A DNA stretch of 64,000 nucleotides from Mastigocoleus sp. MO_188.B34 (GTDB lineage: Bacteria > Cyanobacteriota > Cyanobacteriia > Cyanobacteriales > Nostocaceae), in assembly GCF_030065675.1 (NCBI RefSeq), contig NZ_JASJDK010000007.1, forward strand, positions 34,017 through 98,016, read 5' to 3'. Shown here one piece after another: positions 18,499 to 27,868 of the stretch. Below the pieces are notes generated by a model. That model made no database searches. It saw only the letters and a program-made list of their open reading frames with translations, and was not told the DNA's origin. The first letter of the stretch is position 1, and the number at the start of each line of letters is the position of its first letter. A program made the translations under genes and the position numbers.

Positions 18499-18800
18499 AA
18501 AAGCAAAATTTTTAAAATTTAAATAATTATTATTTAAATAATAATGTGAGTTGCTGGTTATAAATACACTCGGTTTTTAATTTTTTCCCCAACTTATTCA
18601 AAGTTTCCCTAATTGATTTAGATGCACAGTGGTCTGTCCCATTGGTTTTGAAGGATATACGTCTAATCCGCCAGATTTTCCATGTAGGGTTGACATTGGG
18701 AATGTTATTTAACCTACTATTTCTCTATCTCAAATAACTTGCTTTCGGCGTTCATACAATGGTAGCTTCAAAGACTATTGTTGGAGATGAACGGAATTGA
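18499..18800. promoter_or_regulatory. Divergent promoter region with AT palindrome
   Basis: 302 bp between the CHAT gene and the FAD oxidoreductase gene. A 20-bp perfect palindrome made only of A and T (ATTATTATTT and its complement, 18526-18545) lies 28 bp upstream of the CHAT start, where an operator or a leader hairpin could sit. No other site is recognised. Confidence 0.45.
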
Positions 18801-20834
18801 ATGAAGATGAAACGGTCGCTGTCTTTATTGACTGTTAGCTCAACTTTACTATCTTTGATTGCACCTTCTTTTATTGCACCTTACCAAACAATCGCGGCAG
18901 CACCAAGGACGCCAGATAAAACTGTTGACTGTGATGTTCTTGTTGTTGGTGGCGGACTTTCTGGGGTTGCAACAGCTTACGAAGGATTACTAGCAGGGAA
19001 AAGGGTTTGTCTCACTGAAATTACTGACTGGGTAGGAGGACAAATTTCGGCTCAAGGTACTTCTGCGTTGGACGAACGTCCTACTCAGCGACGAAGATTA
19101 TTTTACTCGCGGGGTTACTTAGAGTTACGCAAACGAATCAAAGATAAATATGGCGAGCTCAACCCTGGTGATTGCTGGGTAAGCGATTCTTGTTTTTTAC
19201 CCCGCGACGGTCATAAAGTTTTAAATCGGATGCTCAAAGACGCCGCTAGGGAAGGTCGGGGTAAATTAAGGTGGTTCCCAAATACGGTTATTAAAGACTT
19301 AGAAACCACTTCAGATGGAAAAATTATTAATGCTGCGATCGCAATTCAACATAAAGCAGCAAAAGGTGCAGCACCTCTGAATACTTTACCGTTGTCCCAA
19401 ACTATTGAAGATGCTTATAACTACGATGATTCTTCTAAGTTTGCCAAAACAATAATTCGCTTCACTCCAAAACGAAAACAAAGCAATTCCCCCAACTGGT
19501 ACATTGTTGATGCAAGTGAAACTGGGGAGATAGTTGGTTTAGCGGATGTTCCTTATCGTTTGGGAATTGATGAACGTTCTTATTTAGAACCTTCTTCTTC
19601 TAGCATCAAGAACGATCCTTACTGCACCCAAGGTTTTACTTATACTTTTGCAATGGAGGCGACTCAAAATGCTCAGAAGCATGAGATGCCCCCATTTTAC
19701 ATGCAGTATTCCCCTTATTACAGTTATGAATTAAACCGACTCGCCAGTTTTCCCCTAGTATTTACCTATCGTCGCATTTGGAGCCCCCAACAAGGAGCGC
19801 CAATGACATTTGGAGGAATTAATTTTAGTACTCCCACACCCGGCGATATCTCAATGCAAAACTGGACTTGGGGTAACGATTATCGTCCAGGGACTTCCCA
19901 AGATAACTTAATTTATACTCGCCAACAACTTCAAAGCTCCGGACAATTGGTTCCTGGTGGTTGGAAAGGAGGATTAAGAACTGAAGCACTACGTAAAGCT
20001 GAGGAAATTTCTTTAGGTTATTTCTATTGGTTAGTAGCGGGAACTACAGACTCCCAACTTGGTGAAGGTGTGAAGAAACCTTATCCCAACCATCGTTTTC
20101 TTTCTGGTTTAAATTCTCCCATGGGAACTGCTCATGGTTTGTCTAAATATCCTTATATGCGGGAAGGAAGACGAATTATTGGACGCCCGACTTGGGGACA
20201 TTCCAAAGGTTTTATGATTTGGGAAATTGATATTTCTCGCCGTGATTACAACGATGAATATTACCGTAAAACCCTTTCACCTACTACCTATCGCAGCCTT
20301 AGAACTGCATTAGCAGGATTGGAAACTACTTCTGTGATTCTTGGAAGAAAAGATCCAAGTAGTGTCGCGAGAAGAACCCGTTCTACTATTTTTCCTGATG
20401 CTATTGGTATTGGTCACTATGCAATTGACTTTCATCCTTGCATGACCAAAAGTCCCCCTGAAGCACCAGGAAATACCGAACGTAAGGGTGAACGTCGGGG
20501 TGCAGGACAAGCTTACCCATTCCAAATTGCTTTGCGAGCAATGATTCCCCAAAAAGTTGACAATCTGTTAGTAGCTGGTAAAAGTATCGCTACTAGTCAT
20601 ATCGCAGCCGCAGCTTATAGGGTTCATTCCTTTGAATGGTCTGCTGGTGCTGCTGCAGGTACTACTGCTGCTTTCGCACTCAAAAACAATATTGCGCCTT
20701 ATCAATTAGTAGATGAATTACCAAAAATTGAACCGAAACTGATTGAACTACAACGTCTTTTAAATCAAAATAATAATCCGACTGCGTTCCCGGATACTTC
20801 AATTTTTAACGAAAAATGGGATGATTGGCGGTAG
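18801..20834 (+). CDS. Secreted FAD-dependent oxidoreductase
   Basis: 677 residues. A signal peptide of about 33 residues (basic start MKMKR, long hydrophobic stretch, AAA cleavage) is followed by an FAD Rossmann motif 'VDCDVLVVGGGLSGVATAYE' and 'ITDWVGGQIS', typical of the FAD_oxidored family common in cyanobacteria. The C-terminal FAD-contact region includes 'LLVAGKSIATSHIAAAAYRVHSFEWSAGAAAG'. Substrate unknown. The signal has no twin-arginine motif, which is odd for a protein with a bound flavin. A 'ggaattga' stretch precedes the ATG. Monocistronic. Confidence 0.8.
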   Translation: MKMKRSLSLLTVSSTLLSLIAPSFIAPYQTIAAAPRTPDKTVDCDVLVVGGGLSGVATAYEGLLAGKRVCLTEITDWVGGQISAQGTSALDERPTQRRRLFYSRGYLELRKRIKDKYGELNPGDCWVSDSCFLPRDGHKVLNRMLKDAAREGRGKLRWFPNTVIKDLETTSDGKIINAAIAIQHKAAKGAAPLNTLPLSQTIEDAYNYDDSSKFAKTIIRFTPKRKQSNSPNWYIVDASETGEIVGLADVPYRLGIDERSYLEPSSSSIKNDPYCTQGFTYTFAMEATQNAQKHEMPPFYMQYSPYYSYELNRLASFPLVFTYRRIWSPQQGAPMTFGGINFSTPTPGDISMQNWTWGNDYRPGTSQDNLIYTRQQLQSSGQLVPGGWKGGLRTEALRKAEEISLGYFYWLVAGTTDSQLGEGVKKPYPNHRFLSGLNSPMGTAHGLSKYPYMREGRRIIGRPTWGHSKGFMIWEIDISRRDYNDEYYRKTLSPTTYRSLRTALAGLETTSVILGRKDPSSVARRTRSTIFPDAIGIGHYAIDFHPCMTKSPPEAPGNTERKGERRGAGQAYPFQIALRAMIPQKVDNLLVAGKSIATSHIAAAAYRVHSFEWSAGAAAGTTAAFALKNNIAPYQLVDELPKIEPKLIELQRLLNQNNNPTAFPDTSIFNEKWDDWR

Positions 20835-21194
20835 TAATGGTTGTCGATTGTCGGTTGAAGTTGAATTTAATAGGTGACTGTTGACTGTTAGTCGATGGTT
20901 TTTTCCAAAATTATTTTTTTCTTTGGTGTGGTACAAATTCTTGAACTAACTGATTTAATTAACTCAAAATCAGCAGAATTCAATAGTTTGTATTTTCTCC
21001 ATAAAAAAATAGACTTATGACATTGAAACGAAAGTTGTTATACTTTGGAAAACTTGTTAAACTCAACCGACAATTTAAGTCCACAAAAAGATGACATCAG
21101 CCATCAAATATATAGTGGACTTTAGACTAAACTATTTACTTGTGTTGTATTAGATTTGTTGGCTAACTGTTTTATGGTGAAAAGACTTTCTGCA
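20835..21194. other. Intergenic gap before clpS
   Basis: 360 bp, AT-rich, with short 'ttgactgtta' type repeats just after the oxidoreductase stop. The clpS frame is open from a TTG at 21156 but no ribosome site supports it. No other feature is recognised. Confidence 0.4.
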
Positions 21195-21500
21195 ATGGTT
21201 TATGGAATGGGGACGGCTCCAACGATTGCTCCTGAAAGATCTGGTCAAGTCACCCAGAAGCCTTACCCCAATTATAAGGTTATTGTTTTGAATGATGACT
21301 TCAATACATTCGACCATGTGGCTCAATGTTTAATGAAGTATATTCCAGCTATGACTAGCGATCGGGCTTGGGAACTGACTAATCAGGTGCATTATGAAGG
21401 ACAAGCAATTGTATGGATAGGACCGCAAGAACCGGCGGAACTTTATCATCAACAACTACGCAGAGCTGGTTTAACTATGGCACCTTTAGAAGCCGCTTAG
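21195..21500 (+). CDS. clpS: ATP-dependent Clp protease adaptor ClpS
   Basis: About 101 residues from the ATG at 21195 (MVYGMGTAPT); ATG 21174 and TTG 21156 are open alternatives. The core 'YKVIVLNDDFNTFDHVAQCL' and 'AWELTNQVHYEGQAIVWIG' carry the N-end-rule pocket residues (Asn-Asp at the first strand, His after the second helix). ClpS binds proteins with bulky hydrophobic N-terminal residues and hands them to the ClpC/ClpP machine. Followed after 6 bp by the DUF2103 gene, so the two are one operon. Confidence 0.92.
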   Translation: MVYGMGTAPTIAPERSGQVTQKPYPNYKVIVLNDDFNTFDHVAQCLMKYIPAMTSDRAWELTNQVHYEGQAIVWIGPQEPAELYHQQLRRAGLTMAPLEAA

Positions 21501-21506
21501 AATCCT

Positions 21507-21800
21507 ATGAGCAAACCCACGGATGGTAGACTTGTCTGGAATCATTCCACCCATCTCCACGGTCTTATTCCCATCCTCGAAAGATTATGTAAACATGATG
21601 GAATTCAAACTGTGACTCCTGGAGAAATTAGGCGTGTTAAGGGTCATGCTCCTAAAATGCTCTTACGAGTATCTGTTCCCATCCGGGGTGGCTTTAAAGC
21701 GATCGCGCGGCAAGGAAGAACTGTGCAAGAGGTGTTTATAGTTACAACTTTAGATAAAGGTGAACTAGAAAATGCTATTGCGATCGCTATGCGACATTGA
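21507..21800 (+). CDS. DUF2103 family protein
   Basis: 97 residues with the DUF2103 pattern: 'GRLVWNHSTHLHGLIPILERL' (two His near the start), 'VTPGEIRRVKGHAPKMLLRVSVP', and 'GGFKAIARQGRTVQEVFIVT'. The family is described as a predicted metal-binding protein; the function is unknown. It starts 6 bp after the clpS stop in the same direction, so a role linked to protein turnover or the Clp machine is a fair inference. Confidence 0.8.
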   Translation: MSKPTDGRLVWNHSTHLHGLIPILERLCKHDGIQTVTPGEIRRVKGHAPKMLLRVSVPIRGGFKAIARQGRTVQEVFIVTTLDKGELENAIAIAMRH

Positions 21801-21837
21801 TAATTGGTAATTGGTATGGCGCTATGCGCAAGTAAAA

Positions 21838-21885
21838 AGTCATTAGCGGAGCGTGTCCGTAGGACATAAATCAAAAGTCAAAAGC
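21838..21885. repeat. Single tgtccgtaggaca repeat
   Basis: One copy of TGTCCGTAGGACA at 21854-21866 with its usual flanks ('cattagcggagcg' and 'cataaatcaaaagtcaaaag'), placed just after the clpS-DUF2103 operon. Confidence 0.8.
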
Positions 21886-21950
21886 TATGAGTTGTAAGCT
21901 TATGACTTATGTGTAATACTACATTTTCTGATGGGGAGTTTTTTGTTCGT

Positions 21951-22274
21951 CTATTCTTCTACTTGATGATGTACTGCGAATCTATGTAGGGGTAAACTGA
22001 CAATACAAGAAAAAGTTAAGAAGTATGACAAAGCGGTTGTAATTCTTAAAGTTGTGATAATTATTTCTGATTCGGGTAAAAATAATTTTTCAATTCCAAA
22101 AGCAAAACAGTAGACAAGCCAATAAGAAAAACTCATTCTAAACAGAATAACTTCTGTGTCTTCAGAACTTTCTGCTTCTGATTTATTTTCCCAAAGTATT
22201 AATAAACCTACGATACAAGCAACAAAGGAAATAGCAACAAAAAATTCATGAATGATAGGACTTGCCAAACACAT
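21951..22274 (-). CDS. Small membrane protein of unknown function
   Basis: 107 residues with three probable membrane helices (about 8-27, 48-64 and 74-98) and an acidic loop (ENKSEAESSEDTE) between the first two. It ends in a His-rich tail (HRFAVHHQVEE). No family is recognised. It is convergent with the clpS operon. Composition is typical of a real membrane protein, but no ribosome site is obvious, so this is a moderate call. Confidence 0.5.
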   Translation of the reverse strand: MCLASPIIHEFFVAISFVACIVGLLILWENKSEAESSEDTEVILFRMSFSYWLVYCFAFGIEKLFLPESEIIITTLRITTALSYFLTFSCIVSLPLHRFAVHHQVEE

Positions 22275-22698
22275 TTTTGATTATCCCAATGTTTTCTATT
22301 AAAAATCAGTGTATATTACCAAGATTTTTAACTTCAAAATATATTTACAAACTTACATAGAAAAATTAGTTAACTGTAAACAATTACAAATATTAATAAA
22401 GTTTTATTTCACTTAATACCATTAAATTGAAAATATTAGGGGACTTGGAAGTAAGTAATATCATAGTTTTCAAGTGATTCAGCGATGAAGTCACTCGTAC
22501 TTTTTGCAAAAATTTTACAAAATCTTAACATTAAAAATGGGTTCATAAGTGTGATATATCCTCAGCGAGGATCTGTTTTTTGCTGTTAACCTAAATGAAG
22601 TAGCCTAACAGTTTCTAGCTTTTGATAATTTGCGATATTTCTTGGTAAAAGTCAGTCACTGTATGTGCAATAGTTATTTGACAGTAGTAAAACAATAA
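22275..22698. other. Intergenic gap, AT-rich
   Basis: 424 bp between divergent genes, without coding ORFs or recognised sites. The promoters of both flanking genes should lie here. Confidence 0.45.
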
Positions 22699-23082
22699 AT
22701 GAAAATCGATAGGATAGACCATCTTGTCTTAACAGTGGCAAATATTCAAATAACTTGTGATTTTTACACTCAAGTATTAGGAATGGAAGTTGAAAAATTT
22801 GCCAGTGGGAGATTCGCACTAAAATTTGGCAATCAAAAACTAAATTTACACCAATTAAATCAAGAATTTAAACCACACGCAATAAAACCAACTCCAGGTT
22901 CAGTAGATTTATGTTTAATAGTCAGCAATTCTATGTCAGATGTCATTAATCATCTGCAAAATAACAAAGTAGAAATTATTGAAGGTCCAGTGAAGAGGAC
23001 TGGAGCAACGGGAGTCATAGTATCTATTTATATTCGCGATCCAGATCTAAATTTAATAGAGCTTTCTAGTTATGACATTTGA
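22699..23082 (+). CDS. VOC-family (glyoxalase/dioxygenase-fold) protein
   Basis: 127 residues with two beta-alpha-beta-beta-beta modules. Metal-ligand positions are visible: His in 'IDHLVLTV', His in 'QKLNLHQLN', and Glu in 'PDLNLIELSSY'. It begins 'MKIDRIDHLVLTVANIQITC' and follows the pattern of small VOC proteins annotated as glyoxalase-like or virulence-associated. Substrate unknown. Stand-alone gene in AT-rich surroundings. Confidence 0.8.
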   Translation: MKIDRIDHLVLTVANIQITCDFYTQVLGMEVEKFASGRFALKFGNQKLNLHQLNQEFKPHAIKPTPGSVDLCLIVSNSMSDVINHLQNNKVEIIEGPVKRTGATGVIVSIYIRDPDLNLIELSSYDI

Positions 23083-23533
23083 ATAACTAAAACTCAATAA
23101 CAATTAAATTGTATGTATCGTAAATATCTCTACATATTCCCTAAATATGACTTGTAATAAAATTATTCTTTCTAGAGTATAGAAAATACAAAACTATTTT
23201 GATATTTTTTGATAATTTTAATTACTTTGAGAAATGTTTGGTTATTAATATAAAATATAGCGAAACTTCTGTATGTACAAAAATAATTAATTTACATAAT
23301 AGAACAACCACTATCGATCTCATATATAAGAGAAAAATAATTTATATTTATATTTATATTTATATTTATATTTATTTTTATTTTTTTAAATTTGCGGTAA
23401 TATATATAACTTTAACTATACTTTATAGGTTTTAGTATCTAATTTACTACTTTTTTATTCCAATCGTTATTTGCGTAATATATTTTTTATGAGATTAATA
23501 CGATAATTTGGAATAGTTGTAAATCAATGGAGT
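23083..23533. other. Intergenic gap with hexamer microsatellite
   Basis: 451 bp. Very AT-rich. Holds a microsatellite of about seven TTTATA-type units at 23341-23382. A 78-codon frame over it is a composition artefact. 'aatggagt' just before 23534 may be the ribosome site for the next gene. Confidence 0.5.
23341..23382. repeat. TTTATA microsatellite
   Basis: About seven head-to-tail copies of the 6-bp unit 'tttata' grading into 'tttattttta'. It lies about 150 bp upstream of the pentapeptide gene, so copy-number change could alter promoter spacing. Confidence 0.8.
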
Positions 23534-24883
23534 ATGACTCAATATATGTCTGCTATTAAAACAGATGGTAGCACAAAAAGAGTCAGAGATTTATTATTTG
23601 TTATTGGGTCAACATTTGTTGCAGTTTTTGTTGCTATCTATTTAATTTTATCTCATCAAGATAATCTGTACTCGGGAATAAGTATTAAATATCTACTCCA
23701 CACATTAGCGGCTACTACAATCATTTTTGGAGGTATTATAGTTGGTATTAGTGGTTTCTACATTTTATTAATATTGCTATCTGAAGATAAAAATATTTTA
23801 GGTAAATCAACTCTTTCTAAATTTAATACAAATAAAAATATTGAAATTGAGTGTAAATGTGTCGATTCTGACTTAGAAAAAAATATTTCTCGTTTCTCTA
23901 GTGCAATTGAACATTTGGGTCACGAACAAATAGAAACGAGATTAGGAGCTATTTATGCATTAGAAAAAATTGCTCAAGATTCTGATGATGAGACTTGGAC
24001 AATATTAGAAACTCTTGCAGCTTTCATCAGAGAAAATGCTCCCATCATAGAGTTAGATGAAGTTAGTGAGGAGTTTTTATTTTCTAGCATACCTACAGAT
24101 ATTCAAGCAGCTTTAACCGTAATTGGACGCATTAATTTAGAAACAAGTCTAGAAAATCACAGAATAGATTTACGCAACACCGATTTGAGGGGTGCAGACC
24201 TTACAGAAGCTAATTTACAGCAGATAGATTTTACAGGGGCTAATCTGCAAGGAGTAATGTTTTATGGAGCAAATCTTTCCGGTGCATATCTTACAGCTGT
24301 GAACCTTTCAGAAGCAGTTTTGTACGAAACTAATTTGCAAGAAGTCAGTCTCTATGAAGCTAATTTAGCAGGAGCGATCGCTAGAAAAGCAAATTTACAG
24401 CAAGCTATACTTCATAAGGCTAACTTAGAAAAGGCTTTACTTTACGAAGCTAATTTACAGGACGCAACACTTTACGAAGCAAACTTACAAGAAGCTATGC
24501 TTTATGAAGCTAATTTAAGAGAAGCGAACTTGGAAGATACCAATCTTTATCGAGCGAATTTGATTGGTGCTAATTTGCGATCGTGTAAGTTGATCGGAGC
24601 TTATTTAGAAGGAACAATACTTAGCACTGCTGATATTACTGAAGCTAATCTTTTTGAAGCACATCTACTTGAAGCCAATTTTTGTGAAGCTAATCTCAGC
24701 TATACAAATCTGGTTGGAACTAATTTAAAAAAAGCAAAACTTGACGAAGCAAATCTTTCTGGTGCGGACTTAACAAGAGCTGAAAATATAGAACAAGCGC
24801 AAATTGAATCAGCATTTGGAGATAGCGATACTGTTCTTCCAGAATATTTGGAAAGACCAAATTGGAAGGAAAGTAATGAGTAA
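23534..24883 (+). CDS. Membrane-anchored pentapeptide-repeat protein
   Basis: 449 residues. Two membrane helices (about 20-42 and 53-83) are followed by a helical segment of the type often found before pentapeptide domains in cyanobacteria ('RLGAIYALEKIAQDSDDETW', 'LETLAAFIREN'), then about 250 residues of A(N/D)LXX repeats (from about 215 to 430). Many repeats have Tyr-Glu-Ala at the turn ('LYEANLQ'), giving a regular nucleotide pattern. The family has no assigned reaction; the beta helix probably serves as a binding platform. Start may be ATG 23534 or ATG 23546. The stop is inside a short tandem repeat of 'gtaatga'. Confidence 0.8.
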   Translation: MTQYMSAIKTDGSTKRVRDLLFVIGSTFVAVFVAIYLILSHQDNLYSGISIKYLLHTLAATTIIFGGIIVGISGFYILLILLSEDKNILGKSTLSKFNTNKNIEIECKCVDSDLEKNISRFSSAIEHLGHEQIETRLGAIYALEKIAQDSDDETWTILETLAAFIRENAPIIELDEVSEEFLFSSIPTDIQAALTVIGRINLETSLENHRIDLRNTDLRGADLTEANLQQIDFTGANLQGVMFYGANLSGAYLTAVNLSEAVLYETNLQEVSLYEANLAGAIARKANLQQAILHKANLEKALLYEANLQDATLYEANLQEAMLYEANLREANLEDTNLYRANLIGANLRSCKLIGAYLEGTILSTADITEANLFEAHLLEANFCEANLSYTNLVGTNLKKAKLDEANLSGADLTRAENIEQAQIESAFGDSDTVLPEYLERPNWKESNE

Positions 24884-25087
24884 TGAGTAATGAGTAATGA
24901 GTAAATTTTACTCCTGACTTCTGACTTCTGACTCCTGACTTCTGACTTCTGATTTCTGACTCCTGACTTCTGACTCCTGACTTCTGACTTCTGATTTCTG
25001 ACTCCTGACTTCTGACTCCTGACTTCTGACTTCTGATTTCTGACTCCTGACTTCTGACTTCTGATTTCTGACTTCTGACTGGTAACT
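24879..25087. repeat. 7-bp short tandem repeats (STRR)
   Basis: Two arrays: 'gagtaat' copies at 24876-24903, and about 23 copies of a 7-bp unit of the type ctgactt / ctgactc / ctgattt at 24914-25080. Higher-order blocks repeat too. This type is characteristic of heterocyst-forming cyanobacteria. It fills the space between convergent genes and gives rise to spurious open frames. Confidence 0.9.
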
Positions 25088-25091
25088 GACA

Positions 25092-25886
25092 TTATTCGAT
25101 AAATATTTCTACTGAGTCTCCCAATTCTATTTGCAGTTGTAATTGAGCATTACCGCTATTCACTGCAATTTCTACCCAACCATGACTACCAACTAAAGAA
25201 ATTGCTTCTCCGACCATTACATCTGTGTAAGTCTCATACCCTTTTATGACCTTTTCACCCACACCTATGCTCCAGCTTTTACCTTCCACGTAATTTCCAG
25301 GAATATTAGTTACTGAATTACCAAAGTAGTCTATGTATTGAACACAACCTAAAAACCCATTTTTTGTGTTACTACATTTAGGTAATTCCAACTGGATTAA
25401 ACTTGCTGGATCGATTTCTTCTCCAAGTTGCTTTAAGGGAATTCCACTTGCAAGATGTGCACCCACAGGTGCAAAAATATCTCTACCATGAAAAGTATTA
25501 CTGATTTGCGATTTTACAGTAGTACGCCAGTACTTTGGATTTGTAAGTTCTACAGCTTTGTATATTCTACTTTGGTTGATTACTCCACTTAATAAACCGT
25601 TGTCCGGAGCAACAAAAAATCCTTCAGCAACTTCTACTGCTACTGCTCGTCTTTTTCCTCCTACTCCCGGATCTACCACTGCTACGTGAACTGTTCCTTT
25701 AGGAAAATAATGATAAGCATTCATCAAACAGAATCTACCAGCAGCTATGTTTTGTGGTGGTATTTGGTGAGTTATGTCTATTACTCGTAAATTTGGGTCA
25801 ATCTGAGCGATCGCTCCTTTCATGACACCGACGTACTCATCACGAAGACCAAAGTCACTTAGCAATGTTATTAGTGATTGTTGCAT
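25092..25886 (-). CDS. SAM hydroxide adenosyltransferase (DUF62 family)
   Basis: 264 residues of the SAM-dependent halogenase/hydroxide adenosyltransferase fold. 'LITLLSDFGLRDEYVGVMKG' at the start binds the nucleoside. The catalytic Asp-Arg-His set of the hydroxide enzymes is visible in 'VVDPGVGGKRRAV' (Asp, Arg) and 'TFHGRDIFAPVGAHLA' (His). The reaction is SAM plus water to adenosine plus methionine. The physiological role in cyanobacteria is unclear. Its ATG at 25884-25886 is conserved. A lipoprotein gene lies 110 bp upstream on the same strand. Confidence 0.88.
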   Translation of the reverse strand: MQQSLITLLSDFGLRDEYVGVMKGAIAQIDPNLRVIDITHQIPPQNIAAGRFCLMNAYHYFPKGTVHVAVVDPGVGGKRRAVAVEVAEGFFVAPDNGLLSGVINQSRIYKAVELTNPKYWRTTVKSQISNTFHGRDIFAPVGAHLASGIPLKQLGEEIDPASLIQLELPKCSNTKNGFLGCVQYIDYFGNSVTNIPGNYVEGKSWSIGVGEKVIKGYETYTDVMVGEAISLVGSHGWVEIAVNSGNAQLQLQIELGDSVEIFIE

Positions 25887-25995
25887 ATGCGATAAAACTC
25901 GAACATGCGAGAATTGTCAGAAGTAGTAATTCAACAAATAATAAAAAATACAAAACAATAAATAAGAAGTAATAAAAATCAGATTATAGCTTTCA

Positions 25996-26409
25996 TTAAA
26001 AATCTGAAATCAAGTAACTATACCAACTTGCTTGAGTTTCATTTTCTTTTTTTTCAGGAACTAGTAAACGCCAAGTTTTACCTTCTTTTTGGAGTTGTAA
26101 GTAGACATTAAATGATTTCTGAACTTGAGTAATTTCCCGTTCTGGTAACTTGAAAATCAAATCGTATGTCCCACTCAGCTTATAAGTCGGTAAATTATCT
26201 AGCTTAAACAGTTTTCTTTGATCGATATGGAGGTGATTGATATCAAATCCCCGAGTATCTAGATTCAATTTTTGACTGAGTTGCTCTTGGGTATGCTCCA
26301 AATTAAATCCGATCGCTTTTTGTACTAAATCGGTGCTTGGTCCAATAGAGGTATTACTACAAGCGCTTAATACCAGTGTTAATAAACAAATAATTAGCCC
26401 CCGTATCAT
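25996..26409 (-). CDS. Predicted lipoprotein
   Basis: 137 residues. A type II signal with lipobox L-S-A-C (Cys about residue 17) is followed by a small mature domain with 'TYDLIFKLPEREITQVQKSF' and 'VYLQLQKEGKTWRLLVPEKK'. It resembles small DUF4878/NTF2-like or phage-type lipoproteins only in general shape; no family is assigned. It is upstream of the SAM hydroxide adenosyltransferase gene in the same direction, with 110 bp between them. Confidence 0.6.
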   Translation of the reverse strand: MIRGLIICLLTLVLSACSNTSIGPSTDLVQKAIGFNLEHTQEQLSQKLNLDTRGFDINHLHIDQRKLFKLDNLPTYKLSGTYDLIFKLPEREITQVQKSFNVYLQLQKEGKTWRLLVPEKKENETQASWYSYLISDF

Positions 26410-26532
26410 TTATTTTAATCCTCAAACTAAAGATACATATCAAAAATACATAACAGTTTAATTTGAGCATAATTTTACTTATATTCAAGATCTCGCTGGA
26501 ATTAGGGACTTCCAATAATAAAAATAACACTC

Positions 26533-26555
26533 AGGGCGCACGTCGGTGCGCTCCT
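26533..26555. repeat. Small hairpin GCGCAC/GTGCGC
   Basis: AGGGCGCAC, loop GTCG, GTGCGCTCCT: a short GC-rich hairpin in AT-rich intergenic DNA. No T-run. It may act as a transcript end for the flanking same-strand genes, or be a dispersed repeat. Confidence 0.45.
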
Positions 26556-26611
26556 ACAATTAAAAAATAATCTTAAATAGATTTTTCTATTTCTGCTTCT
26601 TACTTACTTTA

Positions 26612-27544
26612 TCAACCCAAGTAAAACAAAACTACAATTCCCACCAATGAAGTTAATACACCCAAAATTGCTCTTGGACTGACTCTTTCACCCATTCCTA
26701 TTGCGATCGGGATAATAAATATTGGACTTGTTTGTAATAATGTTGAAGCAATTCCAACTGCAGTGAATTTAATCGCGACTTGCTGTAACCATATCCCCAA
26801 ATAGGTTCCGCAAAAAACTGCAAAAAACACAATCGCCAAAATTCGCGGTGATTTCCAATAGGGAGTTGTTAATGTTGTTCTGTTTTGAGAATTCCGAGCT
26901 TGCAGATATAACCAAGGAAACAAAACTATCACACCAGCACTCAGTCGTAGTAAAGCAGCCCATAATGGACTAATACTAATATCTTCACTACTCAATGCTA
27001 CACGAGAAAATACTGCTCCAATTGCATTTGCGAAGGCTGCTACTAACCCCAGAATAATACCTTTACGCAAATTAATTCGCGTTCGTTGTTGGAATTCATC
27101 CAAAATATCGTCATTAGATTGTGTCGTACGCTCCGTAACAACCCAAGCGACTCCGATAACGGTTAAAACTATCCCAAACCAAGCAATAATTTTTAAATTT
27201 TCGCCCAAAAAAATCAACGCTAATATTGCTGTTATTGGTGGGGAAAGTGTTTGCATTAGCAACGCACGACGAGTTCCCAATGTATTCATTGCACTCAGAA
27301 AAGCTGTATCTCCTAAACCTATACCGATCGCACCACTAAGTAACAATAACCAAAAAGGAAAAATAGGAATGTTAGTGAATAATTCATTCCTCCACAAAAT
27401 TGTAACTACAAATAGGATTATAGAAACAATTCCTTTGATTAAGTTGATTTGTAATGCGGGTATGCGCTCTCCTAAACGACTATAAATTGCCGAAGCTACA
27501 GCCCATAGGCAGGCTGCAACTATTGCTGCGACTTCACCTTTCAA
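26612..27544 (-). CDS. DMT-superfamily (EamA) transporter
   Basis: 310 residues with ten membrane helices in two EamA halves ('EVAAIVAACLWAVASAIYSR' at the start of the first, 'GIILGLVAAFANAIGAVFSR' at the start of the second). 'LLSGAIGIGLGDTAFL' and 'GTYLGIWLQQVAIKFT' are standard loops of the family. Substrate unknown: such carriers export amino acids, nucleosides or other metabolites. Monocistronic, with the CIRCE-like array lying in its upstream region but oriented toward the next gene. Confidence 0.85.
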   Translation of the reverse strand: MKGEVAAIVAACLWAVASAIYSRLGERIPALQINLIKGIVSIILFVVTILWRNELFTNIPIFPFWLLLLSGAIGIGLGDTAFLSAMNTLGTRRALLMQTLSPPITAILALIFLGENLKIIAWFGIVLTVIGVAWVVTERTTQSNDDILDEFQQRTRINLRKGIILGLVAAFANAIGAVFSRVALSSEDISISPLWAALLRLSAGVIVLFPWLYLQARNSQNRTTLTTPYWKSPRILAIVFFAVFCGTYLGIWLQQVAIKFTAVGIASTLLQTSPIFIIPIAIGMGERVSPRAILGVLTSLVGIVVLFYLG

Positions 27545-27642
27545 ACTTCAGCTAAATGAATTAAGATTCTATAAAAAATAATATCTAATACTTTTATATT
27601 GGTCAAATTATTCCATAATAATAATATAAAATCAATATTTTA

Positions 27643-27742
27643 TTAGCACTCAATCGGCTTATCTGCTAATGTTTAAATTCCCAAAAAATAGCACTCATAG
27701 GTATCAAGTGCTAATCATAAATAATCATTTCTTTTAGCACTC
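27643..27742 (+). promoter_or_regulatory. CIRCE-like HrcA operator with two extra half-sites
   Basis: The CIRCE operator is TTAGCACTC-N9-GAGTGCTAA. At 27688-27714 stands ATAGCACTC-N9-AAGTGCTAA: the right geometry with one change in each arm. Perfect TTAGCACTC half-sites stand at 27643-27651 and 27734-27742, 45 and 46 bp from the central one. The array lies 127-226 bp upstream of the 27869 gene start and 99 bp or more from the DMT gene start. HrcA represses chaperone genes through CIRCE in cyanobacteria. HrcA control here is inference. Confidence 0.6.
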
Positions 27743-27868
27743 ACAACCTTTAATTGCTAGCTTTTCTATCATTTTTTATTAAGCATAATAGAGGATAAGA
27801 AATAGATTAGGGTGCAAGAAAAATAGTTTATCTCACAACAAAAAGGATAAATATTTAGGAGTTGCAGT

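Noticed and set aside
23199..23435. 78-codon frame across the TTTATA microsatellite
   Set aside because: Composition artefact of AT-rich repeat DNA.
24879..25087. Regular repeats resembling a CRISPR array
   Set aside because: The unit is 7 bp, contiguous and without unique spacers; it is the short tandem repeat class of heterocystous cyanobacteria, and no cas gene is nearby.
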